Source of the DNA: Thermoplasmata archaeon
Lineage (GTDB): Archaea; Thermoplasmatota; Thermoplasmata; Lutacidiplasmatales; UBA184
Assembly: GCA_022750115.1 (NCBI GenBank)
Contig: JAKIWI010000001.1
Span: 209,490 to 273,489, forward strand
Length of the DNA stretch: 64,000 nt
Direction: 5' to 3'
In this document: piece by piece, positions 33,404-41,548 of the stretch
Layout: each line of letters starts with the position of its first letter
How positions within the stretch are numbered: the first letter of the stretch is position 1
Position numbers and translations under genes: made by a program
The notes under the pieces: model-generated
The model's input: only the letters and a program-made list of their open reading frames with translations
What the model was told of the DNA's origin: nothing
Database searches by the model: none

Positions 33404-34820
33404 CGATCTCCTCCTCGTAGAACTGGCGCGCGAAGGCGCTCTCCTCGGCCCCGATCGGGATCGGGCCGTCGCCGGGACGCGCGAAGTAGGCGACGATCGA
33501 CGAGGCCGCCGCGAGCCGAACGGCGCGCTGCTTGAGCCGCGGCGAGAACTTCGGGTGGGGCGTGCGAGCGAGCGCACGCTCGCTGACCGCCCGCAGGACC
33601 GTGTAGAGCGAGGGGTCGAGGCGCACGGGACGGGCGCGGAACCGGCCGGAGACGAGCGGGTGGTGGGTCTGGATCGCGTGGACGAGCGTGAGGTGATCCC
33701 GGATCCGCTCGGCGAGCGGGAACTCGATCGCGCCGAGCTCGAGGCGCTCCGCGCTGGTCTCGACCGCCCGGAACCGCTCGCGCGTCATCGGGTGGAACCG
33801 CAGCAGCATCCGGTCCTCGAGCGCGGCGAAGTTCGGGTCGGCGATCGTGGTCCAGTAGTCCGACGCGCCCATCGTGCGGACGTTGTAGTTGACGGTGAAG
33901 AACGAGCGGAAGGTGTACGGACCGACGGTGCCGAGCGTGGTCTCCCACTTCACCTCGCGCTGCTCCATGACGAGCTTGAGCGGTTCGACCATCCCCTTGT
34001 ACTTGAACCAGTCATTGAACTCGGGAACGATGAAATTGAACGTGCGCCCCGTGTACGACGCACCGACGCGCAGGAACTGGACCGGCGTGATGCCGCCGCA
34101 GTAGCGATTGCGGCCGGGGAGACCGTGCGGCGGCACGCCCGTCCGCGGATTGCCCCGGATCATGTCGTCGATCGCGAACGTCTTGCCGGTCCCGGGAGGT
34201 CCGAACAGCGCGAGATGGAATCCGGTCGTTCCGGTCGTCCGCCCGGTGGGGGCCATCAGTGGAACGTCGGCGAGCGCGTACTGCTGGAGGAGCGAGATCA
34301 GCGAGTCGACGTAGAGCGCCTCACCGAACAACTCGCGAAGATAGCCCGCGAGCACGTCGACGGTGAACGTCCGTCCGAAGGCGAGCGTCGCCTCGAGGCG
34401 GTGGTGCAGAACTTCGCGGAGGACGTCGACGAACTCGCTGTCCATGGAACGGATCTCGACTCCCTCATCGGGGACCGGCTGAAACCCGGCGGGCTCCGGC
34501 GCTTGGAGCCGGGCGACCTCGCCGAGCAGGATCCGGCGGAGTTCGTCGGGAAACGGGACGTGGTACCACCGGTCCGACTTGCCCTCCGGGAGCTCTTCGA
34601 CGAGCCCGCGACGCTTGAGGCGCAGGAGGAGGCGGGAGGGGTCCTCGAACACCCGTTCCTTCAGAAGTCGGGCCCGCAGCTCGGTCAACCGGAACCGGGC
34701 GCGCGTCGTCGCAACGCCCCGAACGACCCGTCGGCGGTCGGAATCCGCCACGACATCCGCGAGGACGCGGGCCGTCGCCTCCTCTTCTTCGGCGATACCA
34801 AGGTCCGGGGCGGCCGCCAC
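33369..34820 (-). CDS. AAA+ ATPase with N-terminal winged-helix-like region
   Basis: A 483-residue ATPase. The N-terminal 90 residues look like winged-helix modules (LRARLLKERVFEDPSRLLLRL). The AAA core has Walker A LFGPPGTGKT, a sensor-like FRSFFTVNYNVRTMG and LEDRMLLRFHPMTRERF. C-terminal helices resemble the lid and winged-helix of MCM-like or MoxR-like ATPases. I cannot name the family. GTG 34820 is exactly 28 nt from the centre of the TATA element at 34846-34850, so I prefer it over TTG 34844, which would overlap the promoter. It is divergent from a Hjc-like nuclease gene. Confidence 0.75.
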   Translation of the reverse strand: MAAAPDLGIAEEEEATARVLADVVADSDRRRVVRGVATTRARFRLTELRARLLKERVFEDPSRLLLRLKRRGLVEELPEGKSDRWYHVPFPDELRRILLGEVARLQAPEPAGFQPVPDEGVEIRSMDSEFVDVLREVLHHRLEATLAFGRTFTVDVLAGYLRELFGEALYVDSLISLLQQYALADVPLMAPTGRTTGTTGFHLALFGPPGTGKTFAIDDMIRGNPRTGVPPHGLPGRNRYCGGITPVQFLRVGASYTGRTFNFIVPEFNDWFKYKGMVEPLKLVMEQREVKWETTLGTVGPYTFRSFFTVNYNVRTMGASDYWTTIADPNFAALEDRMLLRFHPMTRERFRAVETSAERLELGAIEFPLAERIRDHLTLVHAIQTHHPLVSGRFRARPVRLDPSLYTVLRAVSERALARTPHPKFSPRLKQRAVRLAAASSIVAYFARPGDGPIPIGAEESAFARQFYEEEIGAREGRRGSVS

Positions 34821-34845
34821 GAGGTCTCTCCGATTCTCCACCAAG

Positions 34846-34850
34846 TATAA
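34846..34850. promoter_or_regulatory. Shared bidirectional TATA element (AAA ATPase / Hjc-like)
   Basis: TATAA within AGTATAAGG. Its centre (34848) is 28 nt from GTG 34876 on the plus strand and 28 nt from GTG 34820 on the minus strand. Both genes can therefore be leaderless from one element, and the spacing fixes the start codon of each. Confidence 0.6.
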
Positions 34851-34875
34851 GGGAGCGAGAATCGGAATCCGCCCC

Positions 34876-35430
34876 GTGGGGGGCAGCGCCTCGGCCTACG
34901 AGCGGGAGCTGAAGGAGCTCCTGCAGGCCAACCCCGACGCGTTGCTCCGCTACGCCCGCTCGCTGCCACCGGCCGACCGACCGACGCTCGACGCAGTGCG
35001 GCGCGCGCCCTTCCTCGTGGTCCGCGCGGCGGGCTCGCTCGGCTTCGACCTGGTGGCGATGCGCTCCGAGTTCGCCTTCCCGTTGGAGGTGAAGGCCTCG
35101 GCCTCCGACACGATCCGCTTCAGCGCGGCGAGCGGTCGCGCGTCGGCGCAGCTCGAGGCCCACCGGCGCGCGGTCCAGCGGGTCGGCCTCGTGATCCTCT
35201 ACGCTTACCGACGGGTCGGTCGGGGGCACGGCGAGCCATGGCGAGTGTACGCCGGCGGAGTCGGTCCGTCCACCGGTCGCTACCGGGTCCTCAATCGATG
35301 GCTGCCTCCGGTCGAGGCGACGAAGGAGGGAAACGGGGTGCTGCGTTGGGCGGCCGGAATGCCGCTCAGCCGATTCATGTCGATCGTGGCCGAGTTGACC
35401 GAGCCCGGCGTCGGCGCACCCCCGCCATGA
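34876..35430 (+). CDS. Hjc-like Holliday junction resolvase / archaeal nuclease
   Basis: A 184-residue protein with the PD-(D/E)XK nuclease signature of archaeal Hjc: YERELKELL (catalytic Glu), VRAAGSLGFDLVA (serine-phosphate loop and Asp) and FPLEVKAS (Glu and Lys). An insertion of about 28 residues separates the first helix from the second strand, and the C-terminal 60 residues exceed normal Hjc, so it may be a divergent or specialised member. GTG 34876 fits the TATA element. The stop overlaps the thiolase ATG by 4 nt. It resolves branched DNA if the family assignment holds. Confidence 0.7.
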   Translation: MGGSASAYERELKELLQANPDALLRYARSLPPADRPTLDAVRRAPFLVVRAAGSLGFDLVAMRSEFAFPLEVKASASDTIRFSAASGRASAQLEAHRRAVQRVGLVILYAYRRVGRGHGEPWRVYAGGVGPSTGRYRVLNRWLPPVEATKEGNGVLRWAAGMPLSRFMSIVAELTEPGVGAPPP

Positions 35431-36569
35431 GGGTCGCCGTCACCGCGGCCGGCGTCGGCCGGTTCGGGAAGCGCAGCGAGACCTTGATCGATCTGCTGTG
35501 CGAAGCCGGGCGGGAGGCGCTCGACGGAATCGGACGAAAGCCCGTTGACCTGCTGGTCGTCGCCCACATGGCCGGCGGTACGTTCGCGGGGGTCGAGAAC
35601 ACGGCGGCCAAGGTCGCCGACCAGCTCGGGCTCGACACCAGCGCGGGCTTCCGAGTGGAAGCCGCGAGCGCCAGCGGCGCCGCCGCGTTCCACGCCGCCG
35701 TCCCGCTCGTCGCGGCGGGGGGCTACGATCGGGCCCTCGTCATCGCCGGCGAAAAGATGACCGACCTCCCGAGCGCGGAGGTCGCGAGGGTGCTCGCCCG
35801 CTCGCTCGCGCCGATGGAGATCGCGCACGGCGCGACCATGCCCGGTCTGGCGGCGCTCGTTGCGAGCCGCTACCTCACCCGGTACGGCGTGGGCGAGGAC
35901 GCCCTCGACGCGGTCACCGTCGCCGCGCGGGCGGCCGCCGCTCGGAACCCGAACGCCCAGTTCCCCACGGCCGTCACCTCCGCGCAGGTGCGCGAGAGCC
36001 GGCCGATCGCTCTGCCGCTCCGTCTCCTCCACTGTTCGGCGGTGTCCGACGGAGCGGCCGCCCTCGTCCTCGAGCGCACCGCCGGCCCCGCGGGGGTACT
36101 CGGCCTCGGCCAGGCGACCGACCACATCGAACTCGTCGAGCGACCGGACCTGACGAGCTTCCGCGCGACGCAGGTCGCCGCGAAGCGCGCGTACGAGGCC
36201 GCCCGACAGACGCGCAAGGAGGTCGACTTTGCCGAGCTCCACGATGCGTTCGCCCCGTTCGCCCTCCTCGATCTGGAGGACATCGGTATCACCGGGCCGG
36301 GCGAGGGAGCCGCCTGGTTCCTGAACGGGTCGACCGCTTCGGATGGCCGGTTCCCGGTCAACCCCTCGGGCGGCATCCTGGGACGGGGCCACCCCGTCGG
36401 CGCCTCGGGGCTCGTCCAGATCGCCGAGGTCGCTCGTCAGCTCCGCGGTGAGTCCGGCCCGATGGCGATCGCCCGGCGGCCGAAGCGCGGCCTCGCCCAG
36501 TCGATCGGCGGCCTCGGCTCGCACAACTTCGTGACGCTCCTCGGGGACACGGGGGGAGGCGGTCGGTGA
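35427..36569 (+). CDS. Archaeal thiolase-fold protein (acetyl-CoA acetyltransferase family)
   Basis: A 380-residue thiolase-superfamily protein of the archaeal/SCP2-thiolase type. The second-half motifs are intact: FAELHDAFAPFALL and NPSGGILGRGHPVGASG with the catalytic His. At the first active-site position, where families have V.AACASG, this protein reads VEAASASG, so the nucleophilic Cys appears to be Ser81. Such thiolases work with a DUF35 protein, often in the mevalonate pathway with HMG-CoA synthase; the DUF35 partner is the next gene, but no HMG-CoA synthase is present. Function may be altered or non-catalytic. Confidence 0.8.
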   Translation: MRVAVTAAGVGRFGKRSETLIDLLCEAGREALDGIGRKPVDLLVVAHMAGGTFAGVENTAAKVADQLGLDTSAGFRVEAASASGAAAFHAAVPLVAAGGYDRALVIAGEKMTDLPSAEVARVLARSLAPMEIAHGATMPGLAALVASRYLTRYGVGEDALDAVTVAARAAAARNPNAQFPTAVTSAQVRESRPIALPLRLLHCSAVSDGAAALVLERTAGPAGVLGLGQATDHIELVERPDLTSFRATQVAAKRAYEAARQTRKEVDFAELHDAFAPFALLDLEDIGITGPGEGAAWFLNGSTASDGRFPVNPSGGILGRGHPVGASGLVQIAEVARQLRGESGPMAIARRPKRGLAQSIGGLGSHNFVTLLGDTGGGGR

Positions 36570-36889
36570 GCGAAGTTCCCCCCCTCGCGATCGTTCGGTG
36601 CGACCACTGCCAGGCCCGGTTCCTCCCGCATCCGGGCCTCTGCCCCCGCTGCGGCTCCGACGAGCTGGTCCGGACCGAGATCCCCGCGCACGCGACGGTC
36701 CTCGCCGCGACGGAGCTGCTCGCCCCCGCCGCCGGTTGGCCGAGCCCGCATCGACTCGCGATTCTCGAAGCCACCGAGTCGGTCCGGATCCTCGCCATCG
36801 TCCGGGGTCCGCTCCCGACCCTGGGAAGCGTGGTCGCCGTCCGTCGGACGAACGACCTCTACGAGGTCGTCCTGCCTTCGCCCGGTTGA
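36566..36889 (+). CDS. DUF35 OB-fold/zinc-ribbon acyl-CoA-associated protein
   Basis: A 107-residue protein with a rubredoxin-like zinc ribbon (CDHCQARFLPHPGLCPRCG, residues 12-30) and an OB-fold C-terminal domain (ATVLAATELL to the end). DUF35 proteins dock onto thiolases and form an acyl-CoA binding channel in the archaeal thiolase/HMG-CoA synthase complex. GTG 36566 overlaps the thiolase stop by 4 nt, so the two are translated as partners. Confidence 0.88.
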   Translation: MSEVPPLAIVRCDHCQARFLPHPGLCPRCGSDELVRTEIPAHATVLAATELLAPAAGWPSPHRLAILEATESVRILAIVRGPLPTLGSVVAVRRTNDLYEVVLPSPG

Positions 36890-36903
36890 ACGACCCGGGC
36901 GGA

Positions 36904-36910
36904 CATATAC
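36904..36910 (+). promoter_or_regulatory. TATA element of the second kelch gene
   Basis: CATATAC, about 31 nt before GTG 36938. A GGAGG sequence at 36922-36926 lies in the same stretch and could act as a ribosome binding site if transcription begins further upstream. Confidence 0.5.
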
Positions 36911-36937
36911 CGCTCCCCATTGGAGGGGCTGTTGGCC

Positions 36938-38719
36938 GTGCGCGCGCCCTCTCATCGCCTCGTGCCCTTGGCCCTCGTCATCGCCGTCGGGATCGTTCTC
37001 TCCACGTCTTTCGTGGTGGGACCCACGACGCCCCGTTCTCCGCTGCCGATGCGGACCGCCGCCGCGCCGGCCGCCGTCGCGCACGCGGCGGTCGCCCGTC
37101 CGTATGCGGCGGATGTGGGATGGACCAACATGGAAGCCGCGGGCTCCGTGCCGGGACTGTTCTACCCGAGCCTTGCCTACGATGCGTTGGACGGCTACCT
37201 CGTACTCTTCGGTGGGTGCGGCGGGGTCTCGTGCAGCAACCCGTCGAACTCGACGTGGGTACTGCAGGACGGCGCTTGGACCCAGCTCCACCCGGCCGTC
37301 TCTCCGGCCGGGCGTCAGGAGGCGCAGATGGCGTACGATGCGGCCGATGGCTATGTCCTGCTATTCGGGGGCGACGGCGCGGCCGGCGGACTCCACGACA
37401 CCTGGTCGTTCGCGAACGGCATCTGGACCGAGCTCACCCCCGGCACGAACCCCGGGGCGAGGGTGGATGCCAATCTCGTCTACGACGCGGTGGACGGGTA
37501 CTCGGTCCTGTTCGGCGGGTACGCCTGCGTCGGGACCTGCGGCACCTGGATCTACTCCCACTCGAACTGGACTCAACTGAACCTCTCGGTCTCGCCGTCG
37601 GACCGATACGCCGCGAGCATGGTCTACAGCCCGGCGATCGACAAGGTCGTGCTGTTCGGCGGCGCGGGGGCAAGCGGAGGTGTCCTGGCGGACACCTGGG
37701 AGTTCTCGGCCGGGACGTGGACCCAGTTCGGGGGCGCCGGGCCCGCGCTCCGGTCGGACGCCGAAGCCGGGTACGATGCGACCCTGGGAGCGGTCGTCCT
37801 GTTCGGCGGGTGGTACATCACGCTCAGCAATTTCCCCGGGGTCGACTACGACGACACCTGGGAGTTCGGGAGCGCCGGATGGAGCCAGGCGCTCGCCGGA
37901 GCCTCCCCACCTCCCCTCACCGAGGGGGGAATGGCGTTCGACGGCGCCTCGGGCTCCGTCGTGGAGGTCGGAGGCTGCGCGTCCGTCGCCTGTCCTTCGT
38001 CCACGACGTGGGTGTTCGGGGCGACCGCGACGGTGACGCTCGTCGCCGTGCCGCCGACCTGCGGCGCCGGGTCGATCGGCGGCAGCGCCCACGGGGCGAC
38101 GACGATCACCGTGACCGAGGAGGTCTATCCGTTCTCTCCGTCCCCGTGCGCGCACTACTCGTTCCAGGGGTCCTCGGCGTCGGGCGACGTGAGCACGGGG
38201 GGCACTCCGCCATGGGTGAACGTCTCCGGGAACGGGACCCTGACCGCCGACTATCTGCCCCAGACCTACGAGGTACGGGTCCTCACCTCTCCGGCGAGCT
38301 GCGGGTCGGTGGAGATCGGCAACGTGAGCTACGCGAGCGGGCATTTCGTGAACCTGTCGTACGGGAGCTACAACCTGAGCGCCTCGGCCTGCGGCGGCGA
38401 GGTGTTCGACGAGTGGACTACGAACGGCTCCGAGCTCTCCGTCCCGGATTCGCTCGTGACGCCAGCCAACCTGAGCCTCGGCAGCAACGGCACGCTCACC
38501 GCGGTCTTCGCCCCCGTCGCCTCCCTGACGAGCTCCACGCTCCTCGGGGTTCCCCTCCTCGGATGGATCGCGGTGGTCGGAGCGGTCCTCGCCGCGGTCG
38601 CAGTGGGCGCCTACCTCCGGATGAAACGACCTCCCCCTGGGCCACCGCCGTCCGAGAGCCCGGTGCCGCCGGCAGATTGGGCCGGAGCCCCCCCGCCGCC
38701 GGGCGGACCCACGACCTGA
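36938..38719 (+). CDS. Kelch-repeat surface protein with C-terminal membrane anchor
   Basis: About 593 residues. A signal helix (LVPLALVIAVGIVLSTSFVV) starts near residue 9. Residues 60-360 are kelch repeats with the pattern YDA.DGY.VLFGG...DTW.F, forming one propeller. Residues 365-540 are beta-rich with Cys pairs and GN(V/G)S-type sequons, followed by a membrane helix (LLGWIAVVGAVLAAVAVGAYL) and a Pro-rich cytoplasmic tail. It is related to the 16775-20599 protein but smaller and without an adjacent winged-helix gene. TTG 36920 and 36932 are possible earlier starts. Confidence 0.82.
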   Translation: MRAPSHRLVPLALVIAVGIVLSTSFVVGPTTPRSPLPMRTAAAPAAVAHAAVARPYAADVGWTNMEAAGSVPGLFYPSLAYDALDGYLVLFGGCGGVSCSNPSNSTWVLQDGAWTQLHPAVSPAGRQEAQMAYDAADGYVLLFGGDGAAGGLHDTWSFANGIWTELTPGTNPGARVDANLVYDAVDGYSVLFGGYACVGTCGTWIYSHSNWTQLNLSVSPSDRYAASMVYSPAIDKVVLFGGAGASGGVLADTWEFSAGTWTQFGGAGPALRSDAEAGYDATLGAVVLFGGWYITLSNFPGVDYDDTWEFGSAGWSQALAGASPPPLTEGGMAFDGASGSVVEVGGCASVACPSSTTWVFGATATVTLVAVPPTCGAGSIGGSAHGATTITVTEEVYPFSPSPCAHYSFQGSSASGDVSTGGTPPWVNVSGNGTLTADYLPQTYEVRVLTSPASCGSVEIGNVSYASGHFVNLSYGSYNLSASACGGEVFDEWTTNGSELSVPDSLVTPANLSLGSNGTLTAVFAPVASLTSSTLLGVPLLGWIAVVGAVLAAVAVGAYLRMKRPPPGPPPSESPVPPADWAGAPPPPGGPTT

Positions 38720-38767
38720 CGTCCCACCACCGTCCCCGGCAGGAAGCGGCCCGCCCGAGGCCTAGGA

Positions 38768-38882
38768 CGCGGGGAGGGGGAATTTCCGGCCGCCGGTCGG
38801 TCCCGACGCCCGTTTGAACCCCCGAGGTGAAATCACCACAGGATTAGCAATCCTGCGCCTTACCGGGCTGGGCCATCCCCGC
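38768..38882 (-). tRNA. tRNA-Ser(GCT) with a 31-nt T-loop intron
   Basis: Acceptor GCGGGGA, D arm GCC/GGC, anticodon stem CAGGA/TCCTG with loop TTGCTAA (anticodon GCT), and a long variable arm GGTG-ATTT-CACC as in tRNA-Ser. T stem GGGGG is followed by TTCAAA, then 31 unrelated nt (38812-38782), then T, CCCCC and acceptor strand TCCCCGC with discriminator G (38768). Excision gives an 84-nt tRNA with a normal T loop. CCA is not encoded. A CTTTAAAG element (38908-38915) lies 29 nt from the 5' end. Confidence 0.87.
38782..38812 (-). other. Intron in the T loop of tRNA-Ser(GCT)
   Basis: 31 nt, beginning CGGGCGTCG and ending GCCGGAAAT on the minus strand, at T-loop position 59/60 (58/59 also possible because of an A/T repeat). 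It contains a perfect GTCGG-GA-CCGAC hairpin. Its last eight bases nearly repeat those of the intron in tRNA-Ser(CGA), which suggests shared ancestry or a shared splicing requirement. Confidence 0.78.
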
Positions 38883-38907
38883 GCAGCGCGGCCGACGTCG
38901 GTGCGTC

Positions 38908-38915
38908 CTTTAAAG
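38908..38915 (-). promoter_or_regulatory. TATA element for tRNA-Ser(GCT)
   Basis: The palindrome CTTTAAAG, centred 29-30 nt from the mature tRNA 5' end. On the plus strand it is about 70 nt from the hydroxyacyl-CoA dehydrogenase start and could also serve that gene with a leader. Confidence 0.5.
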
Positions 38916-38982
38916 GTTCGGCCGTCGAGCGCCGCTGCCCCGTTATGTACCGAGGTCGCGCTCGGCGACCGGGGGAGACGCA

Positions 38983-39948
38983 TTGCGGGTCGCGAAGGCC
39001 GGAGTCGTCGGAGCGGGAACGATGGGGGCCGCGGTCGCGGAGCTCCTCGCGTTCAATGGGATCCCCGTCGTCCTGACGGACGTCGACCAGGCGGCCGTCG
39101 ACGGCGGCCTCACCAGGGTTCGAGGGGTCGTCGACGAGCTCGTCCGATTTCACGCGACGCGGGCGGATCGCGAGCTCGCGAGGATCGCCGAGCTCGGTGT
39201 GGCGCTGAGCGCGGAGCAGTCCGAGGGCCTCCGAGCTCGGCTCGCCCCGAAGGTCGGGGTGCAGCGGGGCCATGAGGTCGTCGAGCGCGTCCGTGGGACG
39301 GTGGACTGGGCCGACTTCGGCGACGTCGACTTCGTCGTGGAGGCCGTCTTCGAGCGCTACGAGGTGAAGCGGCCGGTCCTCGAACGACTCGACCGAGCGC
39401 TCCCCGAACACGCCGTGATCGGCTCCAACACGTCCTCGCTTTCGATCACGCGCCTCGCCCGCGGGCTCGCCCACGTTCGCTCGACGCTCGTGACCCATTT
39501 CTTCAACCCGCCCAGCACGCTCCCGCTCGTCGAGGTTTCCGGGGGCGTCGACACGCGCGAGGAGATCGTCCATGAGACCGTCGATTTCCTCCAGGGACTC
39601 CGGAACCACCGGTACCCGCTGCTCCCCGTGCGGGTGAAGGAGTCGCCCGCCTTCGTCGTGAACCGCCTGCTGCTCCCCGTCGTCAACGAAGCGTGCTTCG
39701 CCCTCGAGGAGGGACTTGCCTCCTCCCGGGACATCGACGCGGCGATGAAGGCGGGGGCCGGCCTTCCGATGGGCCCGTTCGAGCTCGCGGACCTGATCGG
39801 TCTCGACGTGATCCTCGAGGTCGCGGAGACTCTCGTCCGCGACACGGGCGACCCGAAGTACCGGCCCTCGCCCGCCCTCCGCCGCCTCGTCGACGCCGGC
39901 CACCTTGGCCGCAAGACCGGGCGCGGGTTCTACGACTACACCACGTGA
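38983..39948 (+). CDS. 3-hydroxyacyl-CoA dehydrogenase
   Basis: A 321-residue NAD-dependent dehydrogenase of the beta-oxidation family. The Rossmann loop is GVVGAGTMGAAVAELLAFNG, the catalytic region has SNTSSLSITRLA and HFFNPPSTLPLVEV with the active-site His, and the C-terminal domain has ESPAFVVNRLLLPVVNEACF and GPFELADLIGLDV. It oxidises L-3-hydroxyacyl-CoA to 3-ketoacyl-CoA. TTG 38983 is preceded by a purine-rich GGGGGAGA sequence that could be a ribosome binding site. Nearby thiolase, SCP2 and acyl-CoA ligase genes support fatty-acid or acyl-CoA oxidation. Confidence 0.9.
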   Translation: MRVAKAGVVGAGTMGAAVAELLAFNGIPVVLTDVDQAAVDGGLTRVRGVVDELVRFHATRADRELARIAELGVALSAEQSEGLRARLAPKVGVQRGHEVVERVRGTVDWADFGDVDFVVEAVFERYEVKRPVLERLDRALPEHAVIGSNTSSLSITRLARGLAHVRSTLVTHFFNPPSTLPLVEVSGGVDTREEIVHETVDFLQGLRNHRYPLLPVRVKESPAFVVNRLLLPVVNEACFALEEGLASSRDIDAAMKAGAGLPMGPFELADLIGLDVILEVAETLVRDTGDPKYRPSPALRRLVDAGHLGRKTGRGFYDYTT

Positions 39949-40074
39949 GTGCGCCGGAGCGAGAGCCGGTTCGATCGCGATTCGGCTGAGATCGGCACCC
40001 CGCGTTGCCTCCGCGCGGTGCCGGGGGCGACCGACACGTGCGGCGGGCCGGCCATCGTGCGGCGGGGCCCGAGG

Positions 40075-40080
40075 CTTATC
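40075..40080 (+). promoter_or_regulatory. TATA-like element of the SCP2 gene
   Basis: CTTATC, centred 27 nt upstream of ATG 40104, which supports that ATG as a leaderless start. Confidence 0.4.
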
Positions 40081-40103
40081 CGCACCGAGGCTCCGCGACT
40101 CCG

Positions 40104-40505
40104 ATGGCCCGATTCCCCTCGGCCGAATGGGCGAAGTTGCTCCAGATCGCGGTGAACGCGAACGCCGAGTACGCCGAAGCGGCGAAGGCGTGGGAGGGCG
40201 ACGTCCTGCTCCGGGTGATCCCGGCGGAACCTTCGGCCCTGGCCCAGGGCATTCACCTCGACCTGGCCCACGGGCGGTGTCGATCGGCGACGTTCGTTCC
40301 CGACACTCGCGAGACGGCCAGCGAGTTCGTGTTCGAGGCGCCGAACTCCGTCTGGGCGCTCCTGTTCCGTCAGGAGCTCGACCCGGTCCGCGCGATCCTC
40401 TCTCACGAGGTACGGCTTCGCGGCAACCTCGCGAAAGCGATGCGTTTCACGCGGGCCTCCGGCCTGCTCGTCGCCACCGCCGGGACGGTCCCAACCGAAT
40501 TCTAG
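40104..40505 (+). CDS. SCP2 sterol-carrier-domain protein
   Basis: A 133-residue single-domain protein: helix AEWAKLLQIAVNANAEYAEA, then the beta strands VLLRVIPAEPSALAQGIHLDL and EFVFEAPNSVWALLFRQELD, and the closing GNLAKAMRFTRASGLLVAT, the usual SCP2 fold. SCP2 domains bind acyl-CoA and other lipids. A longer in-frame reading from 40005 is Arg-rich and unlikely to be coding. The stop overlaps the convergent hydrolase stop by 4 nt. It probably serves the neighbouring acyl-CoA enzymes. Confidence 0.82.
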   Translation: MARFPSAEWAKLLQIAVNANAEYAEAAKAWEGDVLLRVIPAEPSALAQGIHLDLAHGRCRSATFVPDTRETASEFVFEAPNSVWALLFRQELDPVRAILSHEVRLRGNLAKAMRFTRASGLLVATAGTVPTEF

Positions 40506-41545
40506 GCCGCCGACGGTGTGGCGGGCGGGGAGGTGGGGACGGCGGACGGTGGAGCCGCGGCCGGCGTCGCGACCTTGGGCGGGACCGACGGCGCGGTCGT
40601 TGTGACCGGCTTTGTGGGGGGCGTGGGAGGCTTCGGCGGCGGCGGCATCAGCTGGCGCCGCAGGAAGGCGATGAGGTGGGCCCAGCCCATCTCGGCTCGA
40701 TTCTGGTCGTAGGCGCGCAGATCGCGCGAGAGGAAGTTCGTGCCCACACCGGAAGCGAGGTCGAATTCGACCTGACCCGCGGGAAGTCGTCCGAACTGTC
40801 GCCGGCTCGCGGCGGCGCTGCGGTCCTTCGACCCCGAGAGGAAGAACACCCGGGCGGTCACGAGGTCGAGGGACTCGGGCGGGGTGACCGGGGCCGGGTA
40901 CGCGAGCGCGAGCGCCGTGAGCTTCTGATCCAGTCCCGCGACGCCGATGGCGATCGAGCCCCCCACGGAGAGCCCGAAGACCGCCGAGCGTTCGGGATCG
41001 ACCATGTCGCGGGTGCGTAGGTACGCGAGCGCATCGGCGTAGTAGCGCGCCAACTTGCCCACGCGCGGCGAGGTGATCGGGATCGCGCCCTTCGTCCGCA
41101 GGGCGAAACGCGTCGCCAAGTGGTCCCCCGGGCCGAACAGGTTCGTCTTCCCCAGGTCGGGGAGGAGCACTTCGAACCCGGCGCGGGCGAAATGGATGCC
41201 CGCGTCGAGCAGGGAGGTCGTGAGGCCGTACACCTCCGCGGTGACGAGAATGCAGGGCCGTCGGACTTGCTTCGTCGGGGAGAGGGCGACTGCCGAGGCG
41301 TCGCCCGAGGGGATGGTGTCCGTGGGGAAGCGCACCCGTTCGCTGCGGTACGGGGGGAGCGGAACGCCGGGCTTCGCCTTGGAGGCGGCCCAGGTCTTGT
41401 TGAGGAAATCGATCACGCAGAGCTTGTAGCGCTCCTTCGTGAGCACGATGACCGCCTGGCGGACCCCGCAGACGTCGCACGGGCCGACGATGCCGCTCCC
41501 GAACTCGAGTCCGGGCGTGCTGAGCAACCGGTCGTCGTCGCGCAT
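40502..41545 (-). CDS. Alpha/beta hydrolase (dienelactone-hydrolase-like) with Zn finger and Pro-rich tail
   Basis: A 347-residue protein. An N-terminal CDVC pair (residues 23-26) plus Cys43 may bind metal. The hydrolase core has the nucleophile elbow GLSVGGS, the oxyanion region PCILVTAEVYGLT, and a C-terminal GVGTNFLS region, though the catalytic His is not obvious. The last 50 residues are a Pro/Ala/Thr-rich tail. A TATA-like GGTTAAAA element lies about 47 nt upstream of ATG 41545. Similar to dienelactone hydrolases, possibly acting on esters or lactones. Confidence 0.72.
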   Translation of the reverse strand: MRDDDRLLSTPGLEFGSGIVGPCDVCGVRQAVIVLTKERYKLCVIDFLNKTWAASKAKPGVPLPPYRSERVRFPTDTIPSGDASAVALSPTKQVRRPCILVTAEVYGLTTSLLDAGIHFARAGFEVLLPDLGKTNLFGPGDHLATRFALRTKGAIPITSPRVGKLARYYADALAYLRTRDMVDPERSAVFGLSVGGSIAIGVAGLDQKLTALALAYPAPVTPPESLDLVTARVFFLSGSKDRSAAASRRQFGRLPAGQVEFDLASGVGTNFLSRDLRAYDQNRAEMGWAHLIAFLRRQLMPPPPKPPTPPTKPVTTTAPSVPPKVATPAAAPPSAVPTSPPATPSAA

Positions 41546-41548
41546 CGG

